Shown: positions 23,580-30,543 of the stretch, piece by piece
Position numbering within the stretch: the stretch's first letter is position 1
Layout: the number at the start of each line of letters is the position of its first letter
From: CTSoil-075 sp964292325
Lineage (GTDB): Bacteria > Bacillota > Negativicutes > DSM-13327
Assembly (NCBI GenBank): GCA_964292325.1
Contig: CAXYVG010000027.1
Location: forward strand, 1 to 37,895
Length of the DNA stretch: 37,895 nt
Direction of reading: 5' to 3'
Position numbers and translations under genes: made by a program
The notes under the pieces: generated by a model
Seen by the model: only the letters and a program-made list of their open reading frames with translations
What the model was told of the DNA's origin: nothing
Database searches by the model: none

Positions 23580-23607
23580 CGCTCAGACTTTGGTTTGAGC
23601 GTTTTTT
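23580..23607 (+). terminator. Terminator of the GntR-controlled operon
   Basis: CGCTCAGAC pairs with GTTTGAGCG over 9 bp (one G-U) and is followed by six T residues. Confidence 0.85.
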
Positions 23608-23697
23608 CTATTCGCAATAAAGGATTGATTAAAAAGATTTTTAGGTCTATTATTAAGAATGTAATTTTACTGTATAGAGAATTTTTGGGAGGTTAGT

Positions 23698-24909
23698 TTG
23701 TTGAATTGGCGTAAAAATCTATGGATGCTGACCGTTGCCGTTATACTGTCGGCTTCTAGTTATACAATGATTATTCCTTTTTTGCCGTTATATCTTCTAG
23801 ATATTGGAGTGGCTTCGGAAGATGTAACGATTTGGTCGGGGCTTGTGTTTTCCGTTACTTTCTTAGTGGCGGCCATTATGGCTCCCTATTGGGGCAGGTC
23901 GGCGGATAAAGGCGGGAAACGCCGGATGGTGATACGGGCTGGTTTTAGCCTGGCTGCCGTATATTTTTTAGGGGCTCTGGTTAGAAATCCGCTAGAACTA
24001 CTGATTGTGAGAATCTTACAAGGTTTTGCCAATGGTTTTCTTCCGGCAGCTATGGCGATTGTTGCATCGACTAGTCCTACAGAAAGCATGGGGGTTAGTT
24101 TAGGTTTGATACAGACTGGAGTATTAATTGGTGGGATTATGGGGCCATTATTGGGCGGAGTTTTATCACATCTTTTTGGAATGCGAGCTTCTTTTGTCAT
24201 TGCAGCTGTTGTGATTGCCATTGGAACTATTGGCGTAAAATTATTGGTTGAGGAACCAGAAACTCAATTTGTGCCAAATAAAAGAAGTATCCTTGATGAT
24301 TTTAAGTTGGCATTTAAGAACCGTAAGTTGGTAGAAATGCTACTGCTACTTTTTTCGGTACAAGCTGTCAGTATGGTATTGCAGCCGCTCATTACCTTAT
24401 ACGTTGCCCAATTACAAGGTAAGACTGAAGGGATTATCTTAACGGCTGGAATTATTTTTAGTTTGGCTGGTATAGCCGGTGCCATTGCAGCACCAATATG
24501 GGGGCGGGTAGGTCAGCAGAAAGGTTTTCGAAAAGTAATGGTGATTTCCTTTATTGGTGCCGGGATTTTTAATCTGAGCCAGTTTTTTCCCGATGATATT
24601 TATCAGTTTGGTTTTCTGCAATTTTTATATGGATTATTTGTTGTTGGTGCTTATCCTGCTATCAATACGATTGCGGTATCATGTGCTGGAGAACAAGGCA
24701 AAGGCCAGGTCTTTGGTCTTACGACAACGGCTAATCAACTTGGTTCTATGGTAGGACCGCTTATTGGTGGAATATTGAGCTCGTTTTTGGGTATCAGGGC
24801 AGTATTCTTAGTTACAGGAACGGTATTACTGCTACTAGGTGGGATTGTTTTATTCAATACCAGTGCAGCACAGCGTACTGTTGATAAAGATGTAACTATA
24901 GAAATTTAA
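23698..24909 (+). CDS. MFS drug-type exporter (DHA1/MdtG-like)
   Basis: A 403-aa protein with 12 membrane helices. It has the DHA1 loop motif YWGRSADKGGKRRM between helices 2 and 3 and the motif-C-like glycine/proline pattern of antiporters in helix 5 (GVLIGGIMGPLLGGVLSHL). These suggest proton-driven export of a small molecule or drug, substrate unknown. TTG codons at 23698 and 23701 are both possible starts; GGGAGG lies 5-8 nt upstream. It has its own leader after the operon terminator, so it may be transcribed separately. Confidence 0.82.
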   Translation: MLNWRKNLWMLTVAVILSASSYTMIIPFLPLYLLDIGVASEDVTIWSGLVFSVTFLVAAIMAPYWGRSADKGGKRRMVIRAGFSLAAVYFLGALVRNPLELLIVRILQGFANGFLPAAMAIVASTSPTESMGVSLGLIQTGVLIGGIMGPLLGGVLSHLFGMRASFVIAAVVIAIGTIGVKLLVEEPETQFVPNKRSILDDFKLAFKNRKLVEMLLLLFSVQAVSMVLQPLITLYVAQLQGKTEGIILTAGIIFSLAGIAGAIAAPIWGRVGQQKGFRKVMVISFIGAGIFNLSQFFPDDIYQFGFLQFLYGLFVVGAYPAINTIAVSCAGEQGKGQVFGLTTTANQLGSMVGPLIGGILSSFLGIRAVFLVTGTVLLLLGGIVLFNTSAAQRTVDKDVTIEI

Positions 24910-24912
24910 TTT

Positions 24913-24945
24913 ATTACGATTAATAATGCTGTTATTAATCGTAAT
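24913..24945. terminator. AT-rich 14-bp hairpin after the MFS gene
   Basis: ATTACGATTAATAA and TTATTAATCGTAAT pair perfectly around TGCTG. No T run follows, so its role as a terminator is uncertain. Confidence 0.4.
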
Positions 24946-25007
24946 AAGAAATTTAATATATCGACTTTTTGTAGAGTTAGCTGATCAAAATCATTGAAGG
25001 CTGAGTA

Positions 25008-25133
25008 GTTGTTGCGGGATCAGTAATTTTTGGGACCTTATTGGGCTTTGTACTCACAGCCTTAAAACTGAGTCACCACAGAATGTATCGTATGATAGGC
25101 GATGGATATATCAGATACAGTCAAAAGCCTTAG
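25008..25133 (+). pseudogene. Remnant of an amino-acid ABC transporter permease (HisM/GlnP type)
   Basis: The frame reads GSVIFGTLLGFVLTALKLSH and then RMYRMIGDGYIRY before a stop at 25131-25133. This is the first part of the polar amino-acid permease domain (SVVFGTLLGxxLAxxKLS, then IxxxYIRFIRGTPLL); it breaks off just before the RGTP motif. It has no start codon or ribosome-binding site, and a TGA lies just upstream in frame. The rest of the gene and any ATPase or binding-protein partner are absent. Confidence 0.55.
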
Positions 25134-25181
25134 TCGTTCTGAATTAAAAGCGAGCAAGTGATGGGCTTTTTGACTCTGTAA

Positions 25182-25237
25182 AAAATAAGCGTCAGCAAAA
25201 GATATTTCCCGGAAAATCTTTTGCTGACGCTTATTTT
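25182..25237. terminator. Strong bidirectional hairpin terminator
   Basis: A perfect 22-bp stem, with arms 25182-25203 and 25216-25237 containing TAAGCGTCAGCAAAAGAT, whose loop (ATTTCCCGGAAA) can pair further. A T run follows on the minus strand, just after the EamA-like gene, and a shorter one on the plus strand. Confidence 0.85.
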
Positions 25238-25243
25238 CATTGC

Positions 25244-26134
25244 TTATGTCGAAGGTGTGCTAGTCTTTTGGCGTCTACCGAAGACGTGAATGGCAAGACC
25301 TAGCATGACAAGTAGAGCACCTAGAGCTTGCGAGAGAGAGAGGGACTCTCCCAAAAACACTGCAGAACTGCTCATGCCTATTAATGGAACCATAAGAGCT
25401 AAGGGCGAGACGACGGCGGCTGGATAACGAAAGAGTAGTTTACCCCATAAGCCATAGCCAACTAACGTTGCGAAAAATGCAAGATAGATTACGGAGCTGA
25501 CAGTAGTCCAGGTTGCCGAGTGGAAAGCTGTCACCCAAGCATCGTAGCCTTCTATTGCTAGGGACAGCATCATCAACGGTAATATCGCAACTGCTCCAGA
25601 CCAGACTACTAATGATAACATGGAAAATTTGGGAACTCCAATGGTAGCCTGGCGCATGATGATATTGCCGATACCCCAACAGGCGGCAGCAATCAAAATT
25701 AGTCCAAAACCAGTAAGAGTCATAGTACCTCCCTGTTGTAATCCAATAATGATCATACCGCAGACCGACAGAGTAAGTCCTGCTATATGATTCCATTGTA
25801 GGCGCTCGCCAAGCCACATAACTGCTATGAATAAAGTAAAGAAGGCTTGAGACTGTAGTAATAAGGATGCCAGGCCGGCGGGCATACCGACTTTCATACT
25901 TAAAAATAGAAAAGCAAATTGCCCTACATTGATGGATAGACCGAGAGCTATTAGCCATGGCCAACTTATTGGTGGTCGTGGTAAAAATAAAATGGCGGGA
26001 ACACAGGCGAGAAGAAATCGTAGTGATCCGAGTAGAAGTGGAGGCATAGTCTGCAGTCCTACTTTAATAGCAATGAAGTTAAGTCCCCACACGATAATTA
26101 CGAGTAAGCCAATGAGTAAATCTTGTCGTTGCAT
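25244..26134 (-). CDS. eamA: EamA-family exporter (O-acetylserine/cysteine exporter-like)
   Basis: A 296-aa drug/metabolite-transporter protein with ten membrane helices in two EamA repeats. It resembles E. coli EamA (YdeD) along its length: VVWGLNF-type opening (IIVWGLNFIAIKVGL, MPPLLLGSLRF), then VGMPAGLASLLLQSQAFFTL and VGYGLWGKLLFRYPAAVVSP. E. coli EamA exports cysteine-pathway metabolites, including O-acetylserine and cysteine. That fits the cysteine desulfidase operon 3 kb away, though the two are on opposite strands and the link is inference. The ATG at 26134 has GGGGG upstream. Terminated at 25182-25237. Confidence 0.75.
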   Translation of the reverse strand: MQRQDLLIGLLVIIVWGLNFIAIKVGLQTMPPLLLGSLRFLLACVPAILFLPRPPISWPWLIALGLSINVGQFAFLFLSMKVGMPAGLASLLLQSQAFFTLFIAVMWLGERLQWNHIAGLTLSVCGMIIIGLQQGGTMTLTGFGLILIAAACWGIGNIIMRQATIGVPKFSMLSLVVWSGAVAILPLMMLSLAIEGYDAWVTAFHSATWTTVSSVIYLAFFATLVGYGLWGKLLFRYPAAVVSPLALMVPLIGMSSSAVFLGESLSLSQALGALLVMLGLAIHVFGRRQKTSTPST

Positions 26135-26388
26135 GAAATAAAACCCCCAGATAACAATGAATTATCAACATTTGATTCTGATGTAAAACAGGAAGGAATC
26201 AAATTATCATGCCATAACTATAAGATAGTTGTCAAATATGATTTATTATCCGATATTTGTACCCGATTTTTTAAGTTTGTGGTAAAATAATAAGCATATT
26301 TCAAATTTTTACACCAGAACAGGAAAAAGTATAAGTTTATGAAACTTATACTATTTAAGGATATTTTTTAGTAAAGGAATTGGAAAAT

Positions 26389-27270
26389 ATGAGAATTGAT
26401 TATCATATGCATTTTGAAAATGGCAGTTATGATCTGGAATGGGTAAAAGGCTTTTTTCGTCATGCCCGGCAACGCAATATTGATGAGATCGGAATTGCGG
26501 AACATAGCCATGGCTTTGTAGAGTTTAAGGATTTGTACTATGAAGAACTAATTTTGGATGATTCACCAATTGGCAACTATCAACAGCAGTGGTTACTTAA
26601 AAATAAGTTTCGATATAGTCTGAAAGATTATTTTGATTTTATGAATGATCTGAAAAAGAAGGGATACCCAGTGAAAACGGGTATAGAGGTCTGTAACTTT
26701 AAAAATCAAGAGCGGGTCGCTGATATTTTAAAAAAATATAATTTTGACTATGTTATCGGTTCCGTGCATTTTGTGAATTCTTGGGGCTTTGATTTTTCGG
26801 ATTTGAAATTTGTTTGGGATGAACATAATTTAAAAGATATTTATGAGTGGTATACTGCTGAAATAGAGAATGTATGTCGTGCTGGTTTATATGACATTCT
26901 TGGACATCCTTTTAATATTCGATTGTTTAACCATATACCGACTTTTGATGTACAGCCTTTTTTAAATCGAGTTGCCATTGCTTTAAGTCAGGCAGGTATG
27001 GCTATGGATATTAATACGGGTACATTATATCGCTACCCAATTAAAGAGATTTCACCTTACCCTGCTCTTATGAAAACAGCAAAAGAATATAATATACCCA
27101 TTATTTTTTCTTCAGATGCACATCGTCCAGAGGATTGTGGAAGATATATTGACAGGGCGGAAGAATATGCTCAAAAATATGGTTATCATGAAGTGTTAGA
27201 ATTTACAAAACGCAAGTCTACAATTCGTACGATTGGTGAAAATATAGAATATAAGACGATTGACTTGTAA
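26389..27270 (+). CDS. PHP-domain phosphoesterase, histidinol-phosphatase (HisJ) type
   Basis: A 293-aa metal-dependent hydrolase with the PHP motifs in order: DYHMHFE (H6, H8), GIAEHSHGF, YVIGSVHFVNSWGF, DILGHPFNIRL and IIFSSDAHRPEDCGR. The arrangement fits HisJ-family histidinol phosphatases (last phosphatase step of histidine synthesis), but the family also contains other phosphoesterases and no his genes are nearby. The ATG at 26389 is preferred: AAAGGAA is well placed for it and too close for the TTG at 26380. An unknown gene follows after 27 nt. Confidence 0.8.
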   Translation: MRIDYHMHFENGSYDLEWVKGFFRHARQRNIDEIGIAEHSHGFVEFKDLYYEELILDDSPIGNYQQQWLLKNKFRYSLKDYFDFMNDLKKKGYPVKTGIEVCNFKNQERVADILKKYNFDYVIGSVHFVNSWGFDFSDLKFVWDEHNLKDIYEWYTAEIENVCRAGLYDILGHPFNIRLFNHIPTFDVQPFLNRVAIALSQAGMAMDINTGTLYRYPIKEISPYPALMKTAKEYNIPIIFSSDAHRPEDCGRYIDRAEEYAQKYGYHEVLEFTKRKSTIRTIGENIEYKTIDL

Positions 27271-27297
27271 ATACAATAGCGAGGAATTTGAGATAAC

Positions 27298-27699
27298 ATG
27301 AAAAAATTTGAGCAAATTAATAAATATATGAGTGCGAGTAACAATAAGCCTATTAATAAAAAAGCAACAATTGACTTTTTGCCAGTAAGTAATTTTCTAG
27401 GGCACATAGGAAAGAGCTATGATTATGAGGTTATTGTAGAGCTATTTGCCGAACATCATATCACGATTAAAGATTTTCATAGTGTAGGTATATATGATGA
27501 AAAATGTACGATTTGTGGTAAGAATGATTGGTTAGTTTGGCGTAATGATTTTATGTATTACGATACCTTAAATAAATGTTTTATCAATGTTGAGGATGAT
27601 GAGGAATTAGAAGATTCACCAGACTTAGAAGAGGTTGATTTTGCTGTATATATTTGCTCTGAGTGTGGAGCGTGGTCAACTGTTATTTCGCTTTTATAA
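27298..27699 (+). CDS. Unknown protein (133 aa) with two CxxC motifs
   Basis: I do not recognise this protein. The N-terminal 65 residues look helical and basic. The C-terminal half has CTICGKNDWLVWRNDFMYYD and, after an acidic loop (VEDDEELEDSPDLEEVDF), ICSECGAWSTVISLL. The two C-x2-C pairs would fit a zinc ribbon. Its position 27 nt after the PHP gene suggests co-transcription. GAGGAA lies 12 nt before the ATG. No signal or membrane segment. Confidence 0.65.
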   Translation: MKKFEQINKYMSASNNKPINKKATIDFLPVSNFLGHIGKSYDYEVIVELFAEHHITIKDFHSVGIYDEKCTICGKNDWLVWRNDFMYYDTLNKCFINVEDDEELEDSPDLEEVDFAVYICSECGAWSTVISLL

Positions 27700-27782
27700 A
27701 AAAATAAAAAATGTTGAAAAAAATGTTGATTTTTAAAGGGAATTACTGGTTTATGTAGAATAGTTTACTTATAAGTTAATAA

Positions 27783-27859
27783 TTGGCAAACCTATTGAAA
27801 AATGGGGACGCAAAACTATGGGTCTAAAGAGGAGAACTCTATGACTGCCAAGTTGCCAC
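27783..27859 (+). promoter_or_regulatory. Cyclic di-GMP-I (GEMM) riboswitch aptamer
   Basis: The conserved core is present: TGGCAAACC, a 6-bp P2 stem (CCTATT with AATGGG) capped by a GAAA tetraloop (27797-27800), then GGGACGCAAA, GGGTCTAAAG, an internal hairpin (AGAG with CTCT) and CTGCCAAGTTGCCA. TGGCAA (27784-27789) pairs with TTGCCA (27853-27858) to close P1. This is the layout of the Vc2-type GEMM-I aptamer. It lies 82 nt before a Spo0E-like gene, with a terminator between. Confidence 0.88.
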
Positions 27860-27876
27860 GAAAGTGTATTTGTATA

Positions 27877-27906
27877 GGCAACAGAAAAGGTTGCCTTTTC
27901 TGTTGT
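27877..27906 (+). terminator. Riboswitch-controlled terminator before the Spo0E-like gene
   Basis: GGCAAC (27877-27882) pairs with GTTGCC (27890-27895) and is followed by TTTTCTGTT. The same region can form an alternative perfect 12-bp hairpin (CAACAGAAAAGG with CCTTTTCTGTTG). GGCAAC could instead pair with GTTGCC (27852-27857) in the 3' strand of aptamer P1. Ligand-stabilised P1 would then release GGCAAC to form the terminator, an off-switch by inference. Confidence 0.7.
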
Positions 27907-27940
27907 GTGATATCAAAAGATGAATAGAAGGGAACTTATC

Positions 27941-28159
27941 GTGGAAAATTTATATAGTAAAATAGAAGATTTGCGAAAAAAAATGCATAGAGCAGCACTT
28001 GAAAAAGGGATAAGAGATCCAGAGGTTTTAATCATTAGTTGTAAATTAGATGAGGCAATCAATCAATTTCAAAAAATGGATCTAGATAGCAGAAGGAAAA
28101 AAGATCAATATCTTAAATGGTTTACTAGCATGGTTGAAGAAACAGTCGTAGATGCTTAA
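27941..28159 (+). CDS. Spo0E-like aspartyl-phosphate phosphatase
   Basis: A 72-aa, two-helix protein of the Spo0E family. It has KIEDLRKKMHRAALEKG and, in helix 2, the signature S-x-x-L-D (ISCKLDEAINQFQ). Spo0E proteins dephosphorylate Spo0A~P and so delay sporulation. I chose GTG at 27941 because GAAGGGA stands 8 nt before it; an ATG at 27920 in the same frame lacks a binding site. The leader holds a c-di-GMP riboswitch and a terminator, so expression should respond to c-di-GMP. A 49-aa acidic protein gene follows after 27 nt. Confidence 0.85.
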   Translation: MENLYSKIEDLRKKMHRAALEKGIRDPEVLIISCKLDEAINQFQKMDLDSRRKKDQYLKWFTSMVEETVVDA

Positions 28160-28186
28160 AGGAATTTAAAAAAGGGGGAAGGGTAG

Positions 28187-28336
28187 TTGGAATCTTTACT
28201 AGAGTTTTCAGAGGAAGAATTGGAGTCTTTATTTGAAGAGGTAGGGCCTATATTTGAAGAAATAGAAAAAGGAGATAAACATTTGCGAGCGAGTAGTCTT
28301 TTTGTTGAGCAATGTATAGGATTATCGGAACTTTAA
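28187..28336 (+). CDS. small acidic protein (49 aa), unknown
   Basis: The frame reads MESLLEFSEEELESLFEEVG, then PIFEEIEKGDKHLRASS and ends in CIGLSEL. It is strongly acidic, probably all-helical, and has no membrane segment. GGGGGAAGGG lies just before the TTG start. It follows the Spo0E-like gene by 27 nt and would be on the same riboswitch-controlled transcript. I do not recognise a family. Confidence 0.6.
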   Translation: MESLLEFSEEELESLFEEVGPIFEEIEKGDKHLRASSLFVEQCIGLSEL

Positions 28337-28354
28337 AAAAACAACAAAAAACTA

Positions 28355-28383
28355 TTGTAATAATAAAAAAAATGTGTTATTAT
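28355..28383 (+). promoter_or_regulatory. Probable promoter of the tRNA cluster
   Basis: TTGTAA (28355-28360) and TATTAT (28378-28383) are 17 nt apart, about 95 nt before the first tRNA. Confidence 0.55.
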
Positions 28384-28477
28384 GTATAAGCTGACTCGTG
28401 AGAAACTTTAGAATGACGTAGTAATTTTATGGTTGTATTATCACGGTGAAAGCTGTTGGTTTAAAGCCAATGTCGTC

Positions 28478-28553
28478 GCTGGAATAGCTCAACTGGTAGA
28501 GCACCTCACTTGTAATGAGGATGTTGCGGGTTCAAGTCCTGTTTCCAGCTCCA
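28478..28553 (+). tRNA. tRNA-Thr (anticodon TGT)
   Basis: 76 nt including an encoded CCA. The acceptor GCTGGAA pairs with TTCCAGC. The anticodon stem CCTCA/TGAGG encloses a loop with TGT, and the T loop reads GGTTCAAGTCC. Confidence 0.95.
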
Positions 28554-28558
28554 TTTAT

Positions 28559-28634
28559 TCCTGGATAGCTCAGTTGGTAGAGCAATCGGCTGTTAACCGA
28601 TCGGTCGTAGGTTCGAGTCCTACTCTAGGAGCCA
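28559..28634 (+). tRNA. tRNA-Asn (anticodon GTT)
   Basis: 76 nt including an encoded CCA. The acceptor TCCTGGA pairs with TCTAGGA (one G-U). The anticodon arm ATCGGCTGTTAACCGAT gives GTT, and the T loop reads GGTTCGAGTCC. Confidence 0.95.
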
Positions 28635-28642
28635 TTTATCAT

Positions 28643-28717
28643 GCGGGAATAGCTCAGCGGTAGAGCATCGCCTTGCCAAGGCGAGGGTCGGGAGTTCGAA
28701 TCTCCTTTCCCGCTCCA
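28643..28717 (+). tRNA. tRNA-Gly (anticodon GCC)
   Basis: 75 nt including an encoded CCA. The acceptor GCGGGAA pairs with TTCCCGC. The anticodon arm TCGCCTTGCCAAGGCGA gives GCC, and the T loop reads AGTTCGAATCT. Confidence 0.95.
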
Positions 28718-28739
28718 ATTTATTTTAGGTTTACCATTT

Positions 28740-28828
28740 GCGAGGGTGGCGGAATCGGCAGACGCACTGGACTTAAAATCCAGAGGGTGGTAACGCCCGT
28801 GGGGGTTCAAGTCCCCCCCTTCGCACCA
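28740..28828 (+). tRNA. tRNA-Leu (anticodon TAA)
   Basis: 89 nt including an encoded CCA, with the long variable arm expected for Leu. The acceptor GCGAGGG pairs with the CTTCGC end, and the anticodon arm CTGGACTTAAAATCCAG gives TAA. Confidence 0.93.
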
Positions 28829-28889
28829 AGTTCAAATGCAAAATGTTCTGTATCATAACAGTACAGGGCAGTACATAGTGCAAGACAAT

Positions 28890-28938
28890 AAGCACTGCTA
28901 ATGTTATCATCTGATAATACTAGTGGTGTTTGTTTTTT
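28890..28938 (+). terminator. Terminator of the tRNA cluster
   Basis: The left arm AGCACTGCTAATGTTATC and right arm GATAATACTAGTGGTGTT can pair along about 18 positions with several G-U pairs and one mismatch, around an ATCT loop. A run of seven T residues follows. Confidence 0.7.
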
Positions 28939-28986
28939 TGCAATTTTATAGTGGATCTATTTTAATAATCATTTTCTAAAACATAT

Positions 28987-29017
28987 ATATAGTTTATAAT
29001 AAGAATATAAACTATAT
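28987..29017. promoter_or_regulatory. 12-bp perfect palindrome over the -10 region of the OFA-type MFS gene
   Basis: ATATAGTTTATA and TATAAACTATAT are perfect inverted arms with a 7-nt centre. TATAAT (28995-29000) lies inside, so a bound protein would block the promoter. The -35 (TTTTCT, 28972-28977) is weak. The 11-mer ATAGTTTATAA inside the palindrome is repeated at the promoter of the TetR gene (30482-30492). Confidence 0.5.
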
Positions 29018-29044
29018 TGAAATCGTATCAGGAGGCAATTGATT

Positions 29045-30271
29045 TTGGAAAAGAATAAATGGTTAATCGCTCTTTCAGCTGTAGGCTTACATATATGTAT
29101 CGGTTCTGTATATGCATGGAGTGTATTAACAAAACCAGTTATGCAGGCTTTAGGTAGCAGTTTACAAGCTACTCAATGGACATTCTCATTGGCGATATTG
29201 TTTCTGGGATTAAGTGCTGCATTTTTAGGTAAAAAAGTTGAAAAGTATGGTCCTCGTAAATCAGGACTTTTGTCGACCATATTTTTCTGTGTGGGCTTAT
29301 TTGGTTCAGGAATCGCTATTTCCGTTAAAAGTTTACCTCTCTTATACCTTTTTTATGGTGTGATAGGAGGGATTGGCTTGGGGACTGGATATATTACTCC
29401 GGTTTCGACTTTAGTAAAATGGTTTCCAGAACGGCGTGGCTTCGCAACTGGAATTGCGATTATGGGGTTTGGCTTTGCCAGTCTGATAGCAGGTCCTGTC
29501 ATTCAATTATTAATCGAGATGTACGGTCTAGTTGCTTCTTTTGAAATCTTAGGATTTGTATATTTATTGGTAATGGTTCCATCGTCTTTATATCTGGAAT
29601 CGCCCCCATATATTCATAAACTCATTAAGTCATCGGGGAATACGTGCCCGATTACAGGGGCAACGCAAGTAACAACTGCTAATGCCGTTAAAACATGGGA
29701 ATTTTATGCGTTGTGGTGGATGTTATTCACTAATATTACTTGTGGTATTGGGCTACTTTCAGTCGCCTCTCCTATGGCGCAAGAAGTTGTTAAAATGACT
29801 CCTCTTGCCGCGGCGGCAATGGTTGGTTTCATTGGATTGCTCAATGGTTTTGGTCGGTTAACTTGGGCGAGTATATCGGATTATATTGGTCGAGCAAATA
29901 CGTATATCGCTTTTTTTGTAATTCAGATTTTTGCGTTTTATTTTTTATCAAAAACTACAGATAGTGCCCTGTTTCAACTGTTGGTGTTTATTATCATTTC
30001 TTGTTATGGAGGAGGGTTTGCTACCATTCCAGCTTTCTTATCAGACCTATTTGGTACGAAAGAACTCAGTGCGATTCATGGCAGAATATTAACTGCATGG
30101 GCAATGGCAGGAGTTGTCGGACCTTTATTGGTTTCTTTAGTGAGAGAAGCGACTCATAGTTATGAGAGTACTTTGCTTGTATTTTCATCTTGTTTTATAG
30201 TATCGTTGATTGTTGCTATTTTTCTCAAATATAAACATAAAGGTGAGGAGAGACAACTGAAATTATTTTGA
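29045..30271 (+). CDS. MFS transporter, oxalate/formate antiporter (OFA) family
   Basis: A 408-aa protein with 12 membrane helices. The opening GLHICIGSVYAWSVLTKPVM and the helix 3-5 region (GVIGGIGLGTGYITPVSTLV, KWFPERRGFATGIAIMGFGF) are hallmarks of the OFA family, whose members exchange or take up carboxylates such as oxalate, formate or pyruvate. The substrate here is unknown. A strong AGGAGG stands 9 nt before TTG at 29045 and 3 nt before TTG at 29039, so the downstream start is preferred. A palindromic operator candidate covers its promoter, and a TetR gene follows. Confidence 0.87.
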   Translation: MEKNKWLIALSAVGLHICIGSVYAWSVLTKPVMQALGSSLQATQWTFSLAILFLGLSAAFLGKKVEKYGPRKSGLLSTIFFCVGLFGSGIAISVKSLPLLYLFYGVIGGIGLGTGYITPVSTLVKWFPERRGFATGIAIMGFGFASLIAGPVIQLLIEMYGLVASFEILGFVYLLVMVPSSLYLESPPYIHKLIKSSGNTCPITGATQVTTANAVKTWEFYALWWMLFTNITCGIGLLSVASPMAQEVVKMTPLAAAAMVGFIGLLNGFGRLTWASISDYIGRANTYIAFFVIQIFAFYFLSKTTDSALFQLLVFIIISCYGGGFATIPAFLSDLFGTKELSAIHGRILTAWAMAGVVGPLLVSLVREATHSYESTLLVFSSCFIVSLIVAIFLKYKHKGEERQLKLF

Positions 30272-30316
30272 TCTTTCACTTACAATCAGCAGGAATAATA
30301 TGAAATTCGTGGAACA

Positions 30317-30338
30317 TGGGGACAGGTTTCCTGTCCCA
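30317..30338. repeat. Small GGGACAGG palindrome
   Basis: GGGACAGG and CCTGTCCC pair around TTT. Palindromes of this kind resemble the dispersed GGGACGG elements seen near 4.0-4.3 kb. No T run follows, so it is not a typical terminator. Confidence 0.45.
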
Positions 30339-30454
30339 CAATCAATGATTTATCAACGTAATATAAGTACGATTTTGAGACCATTATAAAAAAATAAGCA
30401 TTTGGATATTGCATTTTTTTAGTAGAAAAGAAACCGGATTTGTTTTCTATAGGA

Positions 30455-30492
30455 TTGATTTTCGGAAACTGATATACTATAATAGTTTATAA
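30455..30492 (+). promoter_or_regulatory. Promoter of the TetR gene with a dyad over the -10 element
   Basis: TTGATT (30455-30460) and TATAAT (30478-30483) are 17 nt apart. The dyad ACTATAATAGT (30476-30486) covers the -10, and ATAGTTTATAA (30482-30492) repeats the 11-mer found in the palindrome before the OFA gene. Autoregulation is a reasonable inference. Confidence 0.6.
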
Positions 30493-30543
30493 GTGGGGAA
30501 ATAAATGACACTCATTGAAGGGTGAATTTTATCGGAGGGGAGG

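Noticed and set aside
25440..25964. 174-codon minus-strand frame inside the EamA-like gene
   Set aside because: It is an alternative frame of a well-supported transporter gene; its residue pattern is not protein-like.
27877..27906. The 12-bp hairpin as an independent repeat or toxin-antitoxin RNA
   Set aside because: Its position after a c-di-GMP aptamer and its overlap with a GGCAAC/GTTGCC terminator explain it better as the riboswitch expression platform.
28433..28858. Open frames over the tRNA cluster on both strands
   Set aside because: They are read through four clear tRNA genes and have no coding features.
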